Source of the DNA: Acididesulfobacillus acetoxydans
GTDB lineage: Bacteria; Bacillota; Desulfitobacteriia; Desulfitobacteriales; Desulfitobacteriaceae
NCBI RefSeq assembly: GCF_902729405.1
Contig: NZ_LR746496.1
Span: 2,728,001 to 2,792,000 of the forward strand
Direction: 5' to 3'
Length of the DNA stretch: 64,000 bases
A program made the translations under genes and the position numbers. Positions 18,994 through 28,229 of the stretch are shown one piece after another. The number at the start of each line of letters is the position of its first letter. Position 1 is the stretch's first letter. A model generated the notes under the pieces. It was not told where the DNA came from and did no database searches. It saw only the letters and a program-made list of their open reading frames with translations.

Positions 18994-20886
18994 TTGGAAA
19001 CCTATTTTTCGGGCAATGTCCGGGTTCAGGAATTGACAGACCTGATCGTCGAGAAGCTTTTTACGGTCTGCCTGCTCTCAGGGAAAGACGCAGCGGATGA
19101 ATTCGTCAAAGGCAGGGCGGCGGTGGAGAAACTCGGGCAAATTCTGCTCGACTTGAGGTCTCTTTCTCAGGCCGCCCTCGTGGACGGCCTTATTCAACTG
19201 GTTGAGCAGAGGTTCCCTGATCGGAGAGTGACGAATAATTTTCCGTCCATGCGTTCTACCTTGGAGGACATGGTCCGGGAAGGAGTCGCTAATCTGAGCG
19301 CTTTCTTCCCGGCGATGCCCGCAACCGACAGTTCAGTCAAACAAGAGCTTGCGGGCGAGGGTGGTACGAAAGTCGTCTTGCCGGGGGGGAAAACCCCCGC
19401 AACTCGCGCGACTCCAGTCACGTCCGCGGAACCGCAAATGCCGGTGCGCTCCGCCCACTGGAGTCTTTCGCAGCAACCGGGCAGCGCGGTCGTTCGGGTG
19501 GAAAAAAGTATGATTACAGGCAACATGATCGGGGGATCTGCGGGACAGCCGCCTAAGAAAGACGAGGCCGCCGGAGAACCGCTAAAGAAAGATAAGGCTC
19601 TGCCTGCGTCCGAAGCAAACCCGACTAAGGAGACCGAGGACAAAGGCTCCTCCGCGGGGCAATTTTCGGCTCCCACTTTCGTGCTTGATCTCCACCCGGC
19701 CATGACAACTCCTGCCGCGGCCAGAGTCTGGCCCCCGTTGCTTCAAGGCGTGCGAACGGCCGCAAGTGACGACGGAAAGACAGCGGCGACTAAAATCGAA
19801 CCCCCGGTCATCCTGGAATCCGTGTCATCTGAGGTCAGGGAGGGTATAGCCAAAGCCGAGTCCAAGCCCGCCGAGGTCAGGGAGAGTATAGCCAAAGCCG
19901 AACCGAAGTCCGCCGAGGTCAGGGAGAGTATAGCCAAAGTCGAGCCCAAGCCCGCCGAGGTCAGGGAGAGTATAGCCAAAGCCGAACCCAAGCCCGCCGA
20001 GGTCAGGGAGAGTATAGCCAAAGTCGAGCCCAAGCCCGCCGAGGTCAGGGAGAGTATAGCCAAAGCCGAACCGAAGCCCGCCGAGGTCAGGGAGAGTATA
20101 GCCAAAGCCGAACCGAAGCCCGCCGAGGTCAGGGAGAGTATAGCCAAAGCCGAACCCAAGCCCGCCGAGGTCAGGGAGAGTATAGCCAAAGCCGAACCGA
20201 AGCCCGCCGAGGTCAGGGAGAGTATAGCCAAAGCCGAACCGAAGTCCGCCGAGGTCAGGGAGAGTATAGCCAAAGCCGAACCGAAGTCCGCCGAGGTCAG
20301 GGAGAGTATAGCCAAAGTTGAGCCGAAACCTCCAAAGGTCAAGGAAAGTGTCGTCAAAGTCGTGGCGAAGGCACTCGAATTCAAGGAGAGCGTGGCTAAA
20401 AGCAAACTCAAACCTCCCGAGGCCAAGGTGAGTGCGGTTAAGGCCGAGGCAGGTTCCCCGGAATCGGCAGGCAGAGAGGGTAAGGCCAAAGCCTCGTTCG
20501 GCAGGGAGCCGGTGCCGGCAGATGTCGGTAGGGAGCCTCTGTCCACAGAAAAGGAAACGGTAAAGTCCGCGGCACCGGGGCCGAACCGTGGGCTCCCGCG
20601 CCAGTCCCCTTTGCCGCCGGAAGCCATACGGCTGGGAGCGGTTCTCAAATACCTCTTTTCCGGCCAAGGAATCCGTTGGGATATTTCATTGGCCAACTGC
20701 CCCTTTCTGGCACAGGTGGCCGACCTCCTGGTATATGTGGCAGACGGCCAAGAATTGCACCCCTCGATCCCCCTCTTAAAAAAGGAGGGCTGGAGGATAG
20801 TGGTATTTTCGCGGGAGGACATTTCTTTTCCTCGGCGAATGGAACGAATGATCCGGATGGCTACGCGACGGGCAAGTTCCCAGTGA
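18994..20886 (+). CDS. Repeat-rich protein of unknown function next to degS
   Basis: I do not recognise this 630-residue protein. Residues 1-105 form a predicted helical domain without motifs. About 110-279 is Ala/Pro/Thr-rich linker. Residues 280-489 hold fifteen 14-residue units of the type EVRESIAKAEPKPA, twelve nearly identical. Residues 530-630 form a second conserved-looking domain rich in hydrophobics (LGAVLKYLFSGQGIRWDI). The highly charged repeat suggests an extended helical or PPII spacer between two small domains. There is no signal peptide or membrane segment. The TTG start follows GGAGGTGG. It lies 180 bases upstream of degS in the same direction, so a link with that signalling pair is possible. 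Confidence 0.7.
   Translation: METYFSGNVRVQELTDLIVEKLFTVCLLSGKDAADEFVKGRAAVEKLGQILLDLRSLSQAALVDGLIQLVEQRFPDRRVTNNFPSMRSTLEDMVREGVANLSAFFPAMPATDSSVKQELAGEGGTKVVLPGGKTPATRATPVTSAEPQMPVRSAHWSLSQQPGSAVVRVEKSMITGNMIGGSAGQPPKKDEAAGEPLKKDKALPASEANPTKETEDKGSSAGQFSAPTFVLDLHPAMTTPAAARVWPPLLQGVRTAASDDGKTAATKIEPPVILESVSSEVREGIAKAESKPAEVRESIAKAEPKSAEVRESIAKVEPKPAEVRESIAKAEPKPAEVRESIAKVEPKPAEVRESIAKAEPKPAEVRESIAKAEPKPAEVRESIAKAEPKPAEVRESIAKAEPKPAEVRESIAKAEPKSAEVRESIAKAEPKSAEVRESIAKVEPKPPKVKESVVKVVAKALEFKESVAKSKLKPPEAKVSAVKAEAGSPESAGREGKAKASFGREPVPADVGREPLSTEKETVKSAAPGPNRGLPRQSPLPPEAIRLGAVLKYLFSGQGIRWDISLANCPFLAQVADLLVYVADGQELHPSIPLLKKEGWRIVVFSREDISFPRRMERMIRMATRRASSQ
19831..20460 (+). repeat. 42-bp tandem repeat (15 units, 12 near-identical)
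   Basis: Twelve 42-bp units from 19831 to 20334 differ at only a few positions, mostly GCC/GTC, CCC/CCG and CCC/TCC swaps. Three decayed units continue to 20460. The unit length is a multiple of three, so gain or loss of units keeps the frame. The low divergence suggests recent expansion or ongoing homogenisation. Confidence 0.97.
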
Positions 20887-21066
20887 TTCGTTTGGATAGC
20901 AAAACGACAGAAAGGCAGGTTAAGGGGTAGGAAAATAGCAGGCCGGTGTCGAATACAAACAGTTAGAAGTTGGCGTCGTGGAAATTTATTACCCGCATGC
21001 CGGCGTGAGTCGCGCATTGTTCAGGTGTGAATCGTAACCAGCGACGGGAAATGGAGAGGGACTGTT

Positions 21067-22203
21067 GTGGCCGACCGGCTGAATGAAATATTGAAAAACA
21101 CCATGAACGCTATTGAAACCGGCAAAGAAGAGATTTTTTACATTTCCGAGATGACCCGTACGGAGATACTGCGCCTAAGTCAGGAATTGTCTCAACTCCG
21201 TCTCGACCTTGGGCAGACGATCATCGATGTCGATAAACAATACCGGGAAGAACGGCGGGCCCGGCAAAAATTAATGGAGGTCAACCGCGATTATAAGGGA
21301 CACTCCGAGGAGGAAATGATCAAGGCGTATGAAAACGCCAAGAACTGCCAGGTCAAACTCCAACTCTTGCAGGCGAAAGAGGTTCAATTACGCACTCGCA
21401 GAGATGAAATAGAACGTTCCTTGAAACAGATGGGGCAAACGATAGAACGGGCGGAAAACCTGATGGCTCAGGTAAACATGGCCATTAGCCTATTGCAGGG
21501 CGGTATTTCGGAGTTGTCCATCCCGCTGACGGCAGAGCAAAAACAGGAGATCGGCGTGCGCATCATTAAGGCACAAGAAGAAGAAAGACGGCGTGTGGCC
21601 AGAGAGATTCACGACGGGCCGGCCCAGACTCTGGCCAATATTGTTTTGCGGCTGGAAATCACGGATAAGCTGTTGGATATTGACGCGGACAGGGCTCGGG
21701 CCGAGATCAAAGATCTAAAGCGTCTTGTTCGCTCTAACCTACAGGATATCCGTCGCATCATTTTTGACCTGCGTCCCCTGGATCTGGAGGATCTTGGCCT
21801 AGTGGCGGCGATGGAAAAGTACCTGGAAAATTTCGAAGCCAAATGCGATGTGCACGTGGAACTGCGGATAGAAGGAGAGGCGGTCCGTCTGCCCTCCGCT
21901 CTGGAATTGGCCTTGTTTCGTTTAATTGAGGAATGCCTGAACAACGTTGCCAAGCATTCGCGCTCAGTGCGGGCCCGGCTGGAAATACGGTTCGGACCGG
22001 AATGGATCAATATTCGCATCATAGACTACGGTCAGGGGTTTGACGTAACGGAGATATTTGACAAACCCGGAGAACATTTCGGTCTCATCGGGATTAAGGA
22101 ACGGGTTGATTTGTTTTCCGGACGCTTTTCCCTCCGGTCCTCCCCCGGAAAAGGGACAACCGTTGAATTTGGTTTTCGTTCGGAGGGAGGGGCTTTTCTA
22201 TGA
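21067..22203 (+). CDS. degS: Sensor histidine kinase DegS-like
   Basis: The 378-residue cytoplasmic protein has a long N-terminal coiled coil (about 25-150). A HisKA_3 dimerisation segment follows with phospho-acceptor histidine in AREIHDGPAQT near 180, and an HATPase_c domain to the end (NVAKHS, IDYGQGFD, GLIGIKERV). There is no membrane segment, as in Bacillus DegS. It starts with GTG and overlaps degU by four bases (ATGA). The input signal is not visible; the coiled coil is the usual DegS sensor. Confidence 0.92.
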   Translation: MADRLNEILKNTMNAIETGKEEIFYISEMTRTEILRLSQELSQLRLDLGQTIIDVDKQYREERRARQKLMEVNRDYKGHSEEEMIKAYENAKNCQVKLQLLQAKEVQLRTRRDEIERSLKQMGQTIERAENLMAQVNMAISLLQGGISELSIPLTAEQKQEIGVRIIKAQEEERRRVAREIHDGPAQTLANIVLRLEITDKLLDIDADRARAEIKDLKRLVRSNLQDIRRIIFDLRPLDLEDLGLVAAMEKYLENFEAKCDVHVELRIEGEAVRLPSALELALFRLIEECLNNVAKHSRSVRARLEIRFGPEWINIRIIDYGQGFDVTEIFDKPGEHFGLIGIKERVDLFSGRFSLRSSPGKGTTVEFGFRSEGGAFL

Positions 22204-22838
22204 TTCGGGTTGTTGTTGCCGACGATCACCCGCTGTTGAGGGAAGGACTGCGCCGGATATTGGAGCTTGAGGGTGGAATAAAGGTTGTGGATGAAGCCGG
22301 GGATGGGCAGGGGGCCATCAACTTGGCTCGCACCGTTCCTTTTGATATTCTTCTGATGGACCTGAATATGCCCGGGGTCAACGGTTTGGAAGCGTGCCGG
22401 ATCATTAGAAGGGATCAACCGCAGATCGGTATCCTGGTCTTGACAGTGGACGATTCTGATGAGAAAATCTTAGAAGTATTGCAGTTGGGTGTAGCGGGTT
22501 ATCTGTTGAAAGATGTCGATTCCCACACCTTGGTAGAATCTATCCGCAAGGTGTATACGGGGGAGCCGATTCTGTCTCCTACGGTGACGGGCAAGCTTCT
22601 GGGCCGGCTTTCCCAGACCGGTCACCATCCAACCACCTGCGGCTTAACTGACCGGGAATTGCAGATTTTGACGTATGTGGTAGGTGGCTCTTCCAACCGG
22701 GAAATCGGAGGGGCTCTCTTTATCAGTGAAAAAACAGTGAAAAACCACCTGTCAAGCATCTTTCGCAAGCTCAACGTTGAAGACCGCACTCAGGCTGCCC
22801 TCAAGGCCGTAAAGATCAAACTGGTCAAATTGGAGTGA
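22200..22838 (+). CDS. degU: Response regulator DegU-like (NarL/FixJ family)
   Basis: The 212-residue protein has a receiver domain with acidic pair D8-D9, phospho-acceptor D54 in LLMDLNMPG and a conserved lysine in YLLKD. A LuxR-type helix-turn-helix follows at about 148-205 (LTDRELQIL, SEKTVKNHLSSIFRKL). It is translationally coupled to degS. In Bacilli this pair controls exoenzymes, motility and competence; here the targets are unknown. Confidence 0.92.
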   Translation: MIRVVVADDHPLLREGLRRILELEGGIKVVDEAGDGQGAINLARTVPFDILLMDLNMPGVNGLEACRIIRRDQPQIGILVLTVDDSDEKILEVLQLGVAGYLLKDVDSHTLVESIRKVYTGEPILSPTVTGKLLGRLSQTGHHPTTCGLTDRELQILTYVVGGSSNREIGGALFISEKTVKNHLSSIFRKLNVEDRTQAALKAVKIKLVKLE

Positions 22839-22846
22839 ATGCTTAA

Positions 22847-24553
22847 ATGAAAATTTCCTTTTTGGGTGCGGCACAAGTCGTTACCGGGTCTTCTTACTTG
22901 GTGGAGTCGGGCGATTTCCGCTTGCTGGTCGACTGCGGTATGTTTCAAGGTCCAAAAAGGCTTAAGGAGCTGAACTATCGGGAGTTCCCTTTTGATCCGG
23001 CCGGGATCGACGCAGTGGTCTTGACCCATGCCCATACGGACCACTCGGGCCTGATTCCCAAACTCGTGAAGAAAGGATATTCCGGACCCATCTGGTCCAC
23101 GCCGGAAACAGCGAAACTCTGTTCAATCATGCTGCCGGACAGCGGTCATATTCAAGAGATGGAGATCGAGCGCAAGAACCGCAAACGCACCAGGGCGGGC
23201 CTTCCGCCTCTGGAAGCCATTTATACGGCGGAAGATGCCAGACGCGTCCTGTCGCAGTTTAAAACTTTGAATTACGGCGAGAAAATGAACCTCTCGCCGA
23301 CGCTGGCCTTCCACTTCCGTGATGCCGGTCATATTTTGGGTTCCGCCCATGTCGTTCTGGACGTCACTGAAGACGATTGCCGGAAAACCTTTGTTTTTTC
23401 CGGAGATATCGGCAATATCGATCAGCCGTATATCGAAAATCCGAGCCTTCTCTCTTCCGGGCAGGTAGTTCTGATGGAAACGACCTACGGAGACCGCTTG
23501 CATCACGACTCCGCTCAGCGTTTGGAACAGTTGGCGGGAGTTATCCGGGATGCCCACCAAGCCGGGGGAAACCTTGTCATCCCGGCCTTTGCCATTGAGC
23601 GCACCCAGGATCTCCTCTACTACATAAGCAGGCTCCAGGACACGGGCAGAATTCCGGTTCTCCCGATTTATATAGACAGTCCTTTGGCCATCGCCGCGAC
23701 CCAGATTTTCCAGACTGAGATCAAACACTTTGACCGGGAGACCCAGGAATTGATAGCCAAAGGCGAAAATCCGCTGGCGATGCCCAATGTTCATTTCAGT
23801 CAAACGGCTGAAGACTCGATAGCGCTGAACGACATTCAGGGGGCCATTCTCATTGCCGCCAGCGGCATGGCCGATGCCGGGCGGATTAAACACCACCTTA
23901 AACATAATCTATGGCGTGCCAATGCCACGGTTCTCTTTGTCGGCTACCAGGCCGAAGGAACGCTGGGGCGATTACTCCTGGACGGTGCCAGCCTGGTTAC
24001 TATTCACGGCGAAAAAGTGGCTGTGCACGCCAGGATTCGCTCTGTCGACGGTCTGTCCGCGCATGCCGATCAGAACGAACTCCTGACTTGGTTGTCGGCA
24101 CTTGAGGCCACAGCCGAGAATATCATCTTGGTACACGGTGAACCTGCGGTTCAAGCCGCTTTTGCGGCCAAAGTGCTCGGGCGCTTTGGCAAGAACGCGC
24201 TCATCCCTGAGTTGGGGGAAACCTTCGAATTTTCGTCCGGAGAAGTCATTCGCCGCGCACCCGCGCAGCCTTGGCTGACGATTCCGGCGGAGAGCGGGGT
24301 GCGGCCGGAAAAAGCTTCCGCTGCCGGCGGTACTTTGCCGCCGTCACCTTTGCCGCCGCTGCCGGAACCCGGCGGTTCGACAGACCGGCGCGGCTCCAGG
24401 GCCCAAGTGAACCGGGCTTATATCCGCCTGCGCCATCAGTTGAAACACCTGGTGGACGAAGGACAAAGGCAGCGTAATTTCGACCAGGTCGCCCGCACCT
24501 TGGAGACCATGACCCGCTGGCTGGAAAGCTTGCGCAATCCCCGCCGCCGGTAG
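22847..24553 (+). CDS. MBL-fold/beta-CASP RNA-type metallo-hydrolase
   Basis: The 568-residue protein begins with a metallo-beta-lactamase domain, with zinc ligands HAHTDH at 61-66 and further ligands in [10 protein letters not shown] and SGDIG. A beta-CASP domain follows, then an RMMBL segment ([10 protein letters not shown] and VHGEP). This is the YSH1/CPSF73-like bacterial group, related to but distinct from RNase J. The last 100 residues are Pro-rich followed by a basic helix and may contact RNA. It starts 8 bases after degU and is probably co-transcribed. Confidence 0.88.
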   Translation: MKISFLGAAQVVTGSSYLVESGDFRLLVDCGMFQGPKRLKELNYREFPFDPAGIDAVVLTHAHTDHSGLIPKLVKKGYSGPIWSTPETAKLCSIMLPDSGHIQEMEIERKNRKRTRAGLPPLEAIYTAEDARRVLSQFKTLNYGEKMNLSPTLAFHFRDAGHILGSAHVVLDVTEDDCRKTFVFSGDIGNIDQPYIENPSLLSSGQVVLMETTYGDRLHHDSAQRLEQLAGVIRDAHQAGGNLVIPAFAIERTQDLLYYISRLQDTGRIPVLPIYIDSPLAIAATQIFQTEIKHFDRETQELIAKGENPLAMPNVHFSQTAEDSIALNDIQGAILIAASGMADAGRIKHHLKHNLWRANATVLFVGYQAEGTLGRLLLDGASLVTIHGEKVAVHARIRSVDGLSAHADQNELLTWLSALEATAENIILVHGEPAVQAAFAAKVLGRFGKNALIPELGETFEFSSGEVIRRAPAQPWLTIPAESGVRPEKASAAGGTLPPSPLPPLPEPGGSTDRRGSRAQVNRAYIRLRHQLKHLVDEGQRQRNFDQVARTLETMTRWLESLRNPRRR

Positions 24554-24590
24554 GCGTAAAACCTGGGTACGGCCGTTCGACAGGAAGCGT

Positions 24591-25181
24591 CTAGATCATT
24601 GAGTATTCGGCAGTCTGACGCCTGAGCCCCGCCAGGAAACGGAGAACTTCCTCACGCCTTTTGACTGCCAGCCGCCGTCCCGCTTTGGTGGCCACCTTGC
24701 CCGGCAGTGCTTCGGCAAAAGTGCGCGCCCTTTGAATAGCGTCTTCGGGGGTTTTGAGCAACTCATCTTGTCCAACCAGGCAAAAGAGCCGCATGATGCC
24801 GATGTTGCCGAGATTGTCCAAAATGTTGGCGTCTCTCAAATAGACCGCCTCATCGCTGCGCCCGGGTTCCGAATAATACATGTGAGACTCGATCGCGTCC
24901 AGAACCTTGGGCAGTTTGCCCGGCGAAAACATCTGTTTCTGCAGGATATTTGAGGCCAGCCCTTTGGAGCGCAGCGAGTGGTCGACGTTGGGCAGGGCAT
25001 AAGCGGGGTATTTGCCGAGATCATGCAAGATGGCAGAGGTATAGAGTATTTCATCATCAAGCGCTAGATTCTGTGCCAGTTCTTTGGCCAAGTTGTAGAC
25101 GCGCTGACAATGTTTGAGCCCCAGGGAGGGATGCACGTTCGCCTGTTCAACTAATTGAACGAGTTCCTGATAATCAGCCAT
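24591..25181 (-). CDS. HD domain-containing hydrolase
   Basis: The 196-residue protein shows the HD signature: H24, then HD at 53-54 in SAILHDLGKYPAY, and further His and Asp residues in IESHMYYSE and DANILDNLG. HD proteins of this size are metal-dependent phosphohydrolases acting on nucleotides. The substrate cannot be told. It is convergent with the MBL gene and divergent from dnaD. The ATG follows ACAGGAGGTA on the minus strand. Confidence 0.85.
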   Translation of the reverse strand: MADYQELVQLVEQANVHPSLGLKHCQRVYNLAKELAQNLALDDEILYTSAILHDLGKYPAYALPNVDHSLRSKGLASNILQKQMFSPGKLPKVLDAIESHMYYSEPGRSDEAVYLRDANILDNLGNIGIMRLFCLVGQDELLKTPEDAIQRARTFAEALPGKVATKAGRRLAVKRREEVLRFLAGLRRQTAEYSMI

Positions 25182-25428
25182 TTCCGTATACCTCCTGTTT
25201 TACTCACCTTATCGTGCTCACCATCGCCCAAGTCCGCGCGTTGGCTCTGCAGTGAGCTCATCTGTTTAGGAATACGGCATTCGGGGACGGAATTCCTGCC
25301 AGGATATGGAAAACAATTCGCCCCTAATCGCCCTGTTGCGCGAATTGTCTGCTCCAATGGCCTGTGTCGAACAGGAAACTGTTTTATTACAGAAATTATC
25401 CCCTAGAGGGTTAACTGGGAGTGAGAGC

Positions 25429-26208
25429 ATGAGTAAGATCGATGTTTATGGGAGCTTTGCGCAGGCTCTCTTCTTTTCCGGTCCGGTAGCCGTTCCCAAA
25501 TACCTCCTGCTTCATTATGCCGCCTTGGGCTTGACAGATCAGCAAATGGTTCTCTTGATTCACATCTTAAGTGAGATGGGAACCAATCCCTACCCGCAAG
25601 CCTCTGTGCTGGCTCAACGCATGCAGGCGGGAACAGAAGAGATCGAGGAGATGATAGGACGCTTGGTGGAGCGGGGATTACTGGCGATCGAAAAAAGTTG
25701 GAATGCCGAAGAAAGAAAATGGTCTTATTCTTACAGCATTCTCGGCCTGATTGACAAGCTGGCCGAACAGTGGGCGCTTGAGGGGGTCAAGCAATTTACC
25801 TCCAACCGCTCGCCCAAGGCACCGAGTGTGCCGGCGACGGAAGCCGTCGCGCCGGTCAATGATCCGACGGCGGATAAATTGATTTCCCTTTTCGAACAAG
25901 AGCTGGGACGCGAACTGACAGTTTTCGAGTGTCAGCATATTGAAGCTTGGCTGTCTGCGCACTATTCTGGCGAGCTTATTGTCGAGGCTCTGCGGCGCGG
26001 AGTGGCCGCCGGAATTCGCAGCTTTCGCTACTTGGATTCCATTTTACGCGAATGGGAAAAGAAAGGTCTGCACACCAAAGCGGAAGTAGAAGCAGATGAC
26101 CGCTATTTTCAAGCCCGTCAGGAAAAGAAAGCACCCGGCCGCAAAAGGGCGAAGAAGGTGCAAGATGGCAAAACCGATAAAGACAAATATGAGGATTTTT
26201 ATCTTTGA
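25429..26208 (+). CDS. dnaD: DnaD domain replication initiation protein
   Basis: The 259-residue protein has a winged-helix N-terminal domain (about 15-115) and the C-terminal DnaD/DnaB2 domain (about 150-230, with FEQELGRELTVFE and YLDSILREWEKKG). It ends in a lysine-rich tail. In low-GC Gram-positives DnaD helps load the replicative helicase. I use the ATG at 25429 behind GGGAGTGAG; the frame is open upstream but lacks a ribosome binding site. The helicase loader follows after 248 bases. Confidence 0.92.
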   Translation: MSKIDVYGSFAQALFFSGPVAVPKYLLLHYAALGLTDQQMVLLIHILSEMGTNPYPQASVLAQRMQAGTEEIEEMIGRLVERGLLAIEKSWNAEERKWSYSYSILGLIDKLAEQWALEGVKQFTSNRSPKAPSVPATEAVAPVNDPTADKLISLFEQELGRELTVFECQHIEAWLSAHYSGELIVEALRRGVAAGIRSFRYLDSILREWEKKGLHTKAEVEADDRYFQARQEKKAPGRKRAKKVQDGKTDKDKYEDFYL

Positions 26209-26456
26209 GACTTTCCGCCATTGACGATAAGGCAGCAACCCGAAAAGGAGTGATTAAAGACCGGTTTCCCGCAGTAACCACCCGTCAGGCACCGAGACTG
26301 AGGTCTGGGCGGCCGAGCCGGGCGGTACTGCTTCCCGGGTGGTCGCCGGGAACAGACGCACGCGCCGGCCGCCTGAGCCTCGCCTGTAGCAAGGAAAACG
26401 GTTAAACAAGTCCGCAAGACAGGGTGGGTAACGGCGGTCATTTGGAGTGAGGACGT

Positions 26457-27323
26457 TTGGGAAACCGGGCCATCGGCTTGAAAAGTCTGAAAGAGATCCT
26501 TGCGAACAATCTTCCGTCCGGGCCGGCGGAGGCGCCTGTCCCAAGGAAAGAAAGAGAAAAAGCGGCGGAGGCCGGTTCCCCGGTGCCTGAACAGGCGCCG
26601 GAGTGTCCGATTTGCTTGGACAGGGGGATTGTCTTTGACGGTGAGACAGCGCATCCCTGTTCTTGTATGTTGCGAAAGAGCTTGGCTAACAGATTCCGCC
26701 ATGCCAGAATTTCCCGCAATTTGCGGATGTGCCGGTTTGAAAACTTCAACCTGAATTATTACCGCTCATCTGGGGACCAGGGTTACTTGGAAAATGCCCG
26801 CAAAGCTCTGGCGGCCGCCCAAGAGTTGGTGGAACGATCCCTGTGCAGCCCTTATGGCCTTGGACTTTTGCTGACGGGATCGGTGGGCTCGGGCAAGACT
26901 TTCTTGGCTGCCGCCATTGCCAATGCCTTGACAGAACAGGGGCAGCAGGTGCTCTTTCTGGTGGTTCCGGATTTGTTGGATGAGCTGAGAGCTACCTATG
27001 ACAAGCGAACTGAAACGACGGAATTCGATTTGCTCGATACGGCCCGGGAAATTCCTTTTCTCATTCTTGACGATCTGGGGGCCCATAATTATACGGACTG
27101 GACGCGCAACCGGATTTATTCCATCCTTAATTTCCGCATGAATGAACAGCTGCCCACCGTCATGACCACGAACCTGTCCTTACAGGAGTTGGAGGACTAT
27201 TTGGGAGAGCGAACCACATCCCGGCTCGTGCAAATGTCCAGGGTTTTCCGTCTCACATCTGAACAAGATATTCGTTTGCGTCAATATCAGGAGAGAGAGG
27301 ACAGGCGTTCACCGCGAAAATAA
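26457..27323 (+). CDS. ATP-binding helicase loader DnaI/DnaC-like
   Basis: The 288-residue protein has an N-terminal zinc-binding segment with cysteines 50, 53, 68 and 70. An AAA+ ATPase domain follows with Walker A GSVGSGKT near 139-146, Walker B LILDDLGA and sensor 1 VMTTNLS. This layout is that of DnaI/DnaC helicase loaders. It pairs with dnaD just upstream. The start is TTG after TTTGGAGTGAGG. The 248-base gap to dnaD is GC-rich and shows no convincing gene or promoter. Confidence 0.9.
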   Translation: MGNRAIGLKSLKEILANNLPSGPAEAPVPRKEREKAAEAGSPVPEQAPECPICLDRGIVFDGETAHPCSCMLRKSLANRFRHARISRNLRMCRFENFNLNYYRSSGDQGYLENARKALAAAQELVERSLCSPYGLGLLLTGSVGSGKTFLAAAIANALTEQGQQVLFLVVPDLLDELRATYDKRTETTEFDLLDTAREIPFLILDDLGAHNYTDWTRNRIYSILNFRMNEQLPTVMTTNLSLQELEDYLGERTTSRLVQMSRVFRLTSEQDIRLRQYQEREDRRSPRK

Positions 27324-27338
27324 AAATCGGGATTTTTC

Positions 27339-27381
27339 AAAATCCTATGCATGTCCCGGCAAGACATGCATAGGATTTTTT
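27339..27381 (+). terminator. Strong terminator after the helicase loader
   Basis: A perfect 17-bp stem (27339-27355 with 27363-27379) with loop CCGGCAA ends in a T-run and is preceded by an A-run, so it can work on both strands. Confidence 0.9.
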
Positions 27382-27417
27382 AGGGGGAAATTCCCAATTA
27401 TGTGGAGGTGAACGGGG

Positions 27418-27981
27418 TTGGCAAAGATAGTGGCGCTTAATCGGAAGCACTTGACCTTACTGCTCGGTGTTGTTCTCGTTTTCTTGGTGGGTATGGCCGC
27501 CGTAAAGCTTTGGCAGAAGAATGATGCTCCCGTCGCGAAGACGGTGGCGCCGGAGGTCAAAATGGTGAGCGTCGGTGTGGACCCTGCCGGGCCGACCAAA
27601 GACGTGACCTACGGCAGTGTGACATTGAAAGGGAGCCAAATCATTCCGGCCAAAGTTTTCGACCTTACCGTCACTCTGCAAAACGTAACAGACCGGAAAA
27701 TGACCAACGTTCCGGTCGAAATGGAAATGAACCTTTTGGGAAACGACCGGCAGAAGGTCAAGCAAATGGCCAATGTGCCGAGTCTTGATCCGGGCGGTAC
27801 CGTCAAAGTTATTTTCCACCAGATCCACGCTCTGGGCGATGCCATGGGGGTAAACCCCACGGCCGGTCTGCATGAAATTACAATTGAGGTCAAAGCCAAT
27901 CCTGCGGGCGGCGTCAATGAAGACACCGAAGCCCATTTTCAATTCAATGTGGATTCTACTGTCAAAACACAGGCTAAATAG
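27418..27981 (+). CDS. Membrane-anchored exported protein, function unknown
   Basis: The 187-residue protein has a basic N-terminus, one hydrophobic segment at about 11-30 and an extracellular beta-rich domain (about 55-180). The pattern of alternating hydrophobics, DLTVTLQNVTDRKMTNVPVE and HEITIEVKAN resembles CARDB-like Ig-fold adhesion or scaffold domains. No catalytic motif is visible. The TTG start follows TGGAGGTGAACGGGG. It is a single-gene unit between two terminators. Confidence 0.65.
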   Translation: MAKIVALNRKHLTLLLGVVLVFLVGMAAVKLWQKNDAPVAKTVAPEVKMVSVGVDPAGPTKDVTYGSVTLKGSQIIPAKVFDLTVTLQNVTDRKMTNVPVEMEMNLLGNDRQKVKQMANVPSLDPGGTVKVIFHQIHALGDAMGVNPTAGLHEITIEVKANPAGGVNEDTEAHFQFNVDSTVKTQAK

Positions 27982-28104
27982 CGAAAGCCACCCTGAGAAG
28001 CGGCACGGGGGAAAGACAGACGCAAAGACAGCGGAGAGAGTGCGGGTGCAAGCGACGCCTCGCGCGGCAAACGGCGAAAGCCGCGGGGTGAGCCGGGACC
28101 TGGG

Positions 28105-28137
28105 AGCGGTGTCCTCTGAAGAGGGGTACCGCTTTTT
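28105..28137 (+). terminator. Terminator in a GC-rich structured region
   Basis: AGCGGT-N2-CCTC-TGAA-GAGG-N3-ACCGCT is followed by TTTTT. It ends a GC-rich stretch from 27982 containing CGGC-GAAA-GCCG and a larger dyad AGTGCGGG/CCCGCACT around 28038-28166. Confidence 0.75.
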
Positions 28138-28178
28138 CGCGTAAGTGGGGGCAAAGCCCGCACTTTCTCTCTGCCGAG

Positions 28179-28207
28179 TTTTCTTTCGGGCTGGGTGCGG
28201 GTATAAT
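28179..28207 (+). promoter_or_regulatory. Sigma-A promoter of the PHP gene
   Basis: TTTTCT (28179-28184) and a perfect TATAAT (28202-28207) are 17 bases apart, with the ribosome binding site GGAGGTG starting 8 bases later, so the leader is very short. Confidence 0.7.
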
Positions 28208-28229
28208 AGCATTTGGAGGTGTAAAAGTC

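Noticed and set aside
19831-20460. Possible CRISPR array
   Set aside because: The 42-bp units are directly adjacent without spacers and lie in a coding frame.
19743-21017. Long minus-strand open frames (up to 424 codons) over the repeat protein
   Set aside because: The 42-bp repeat keeps several frames open on both strands. The antisense products are low-complexity, lack start signals and run against the operon direction.
26424-26450. T-box-like string AGGGTGGGTAACGGCGG upstream of the helicase loader
   Set aside because: The T-box core is not matched exactly, there is no specifier stem or terminator, and the downstream gene is not an amino acid or tRNA synthetase gene.
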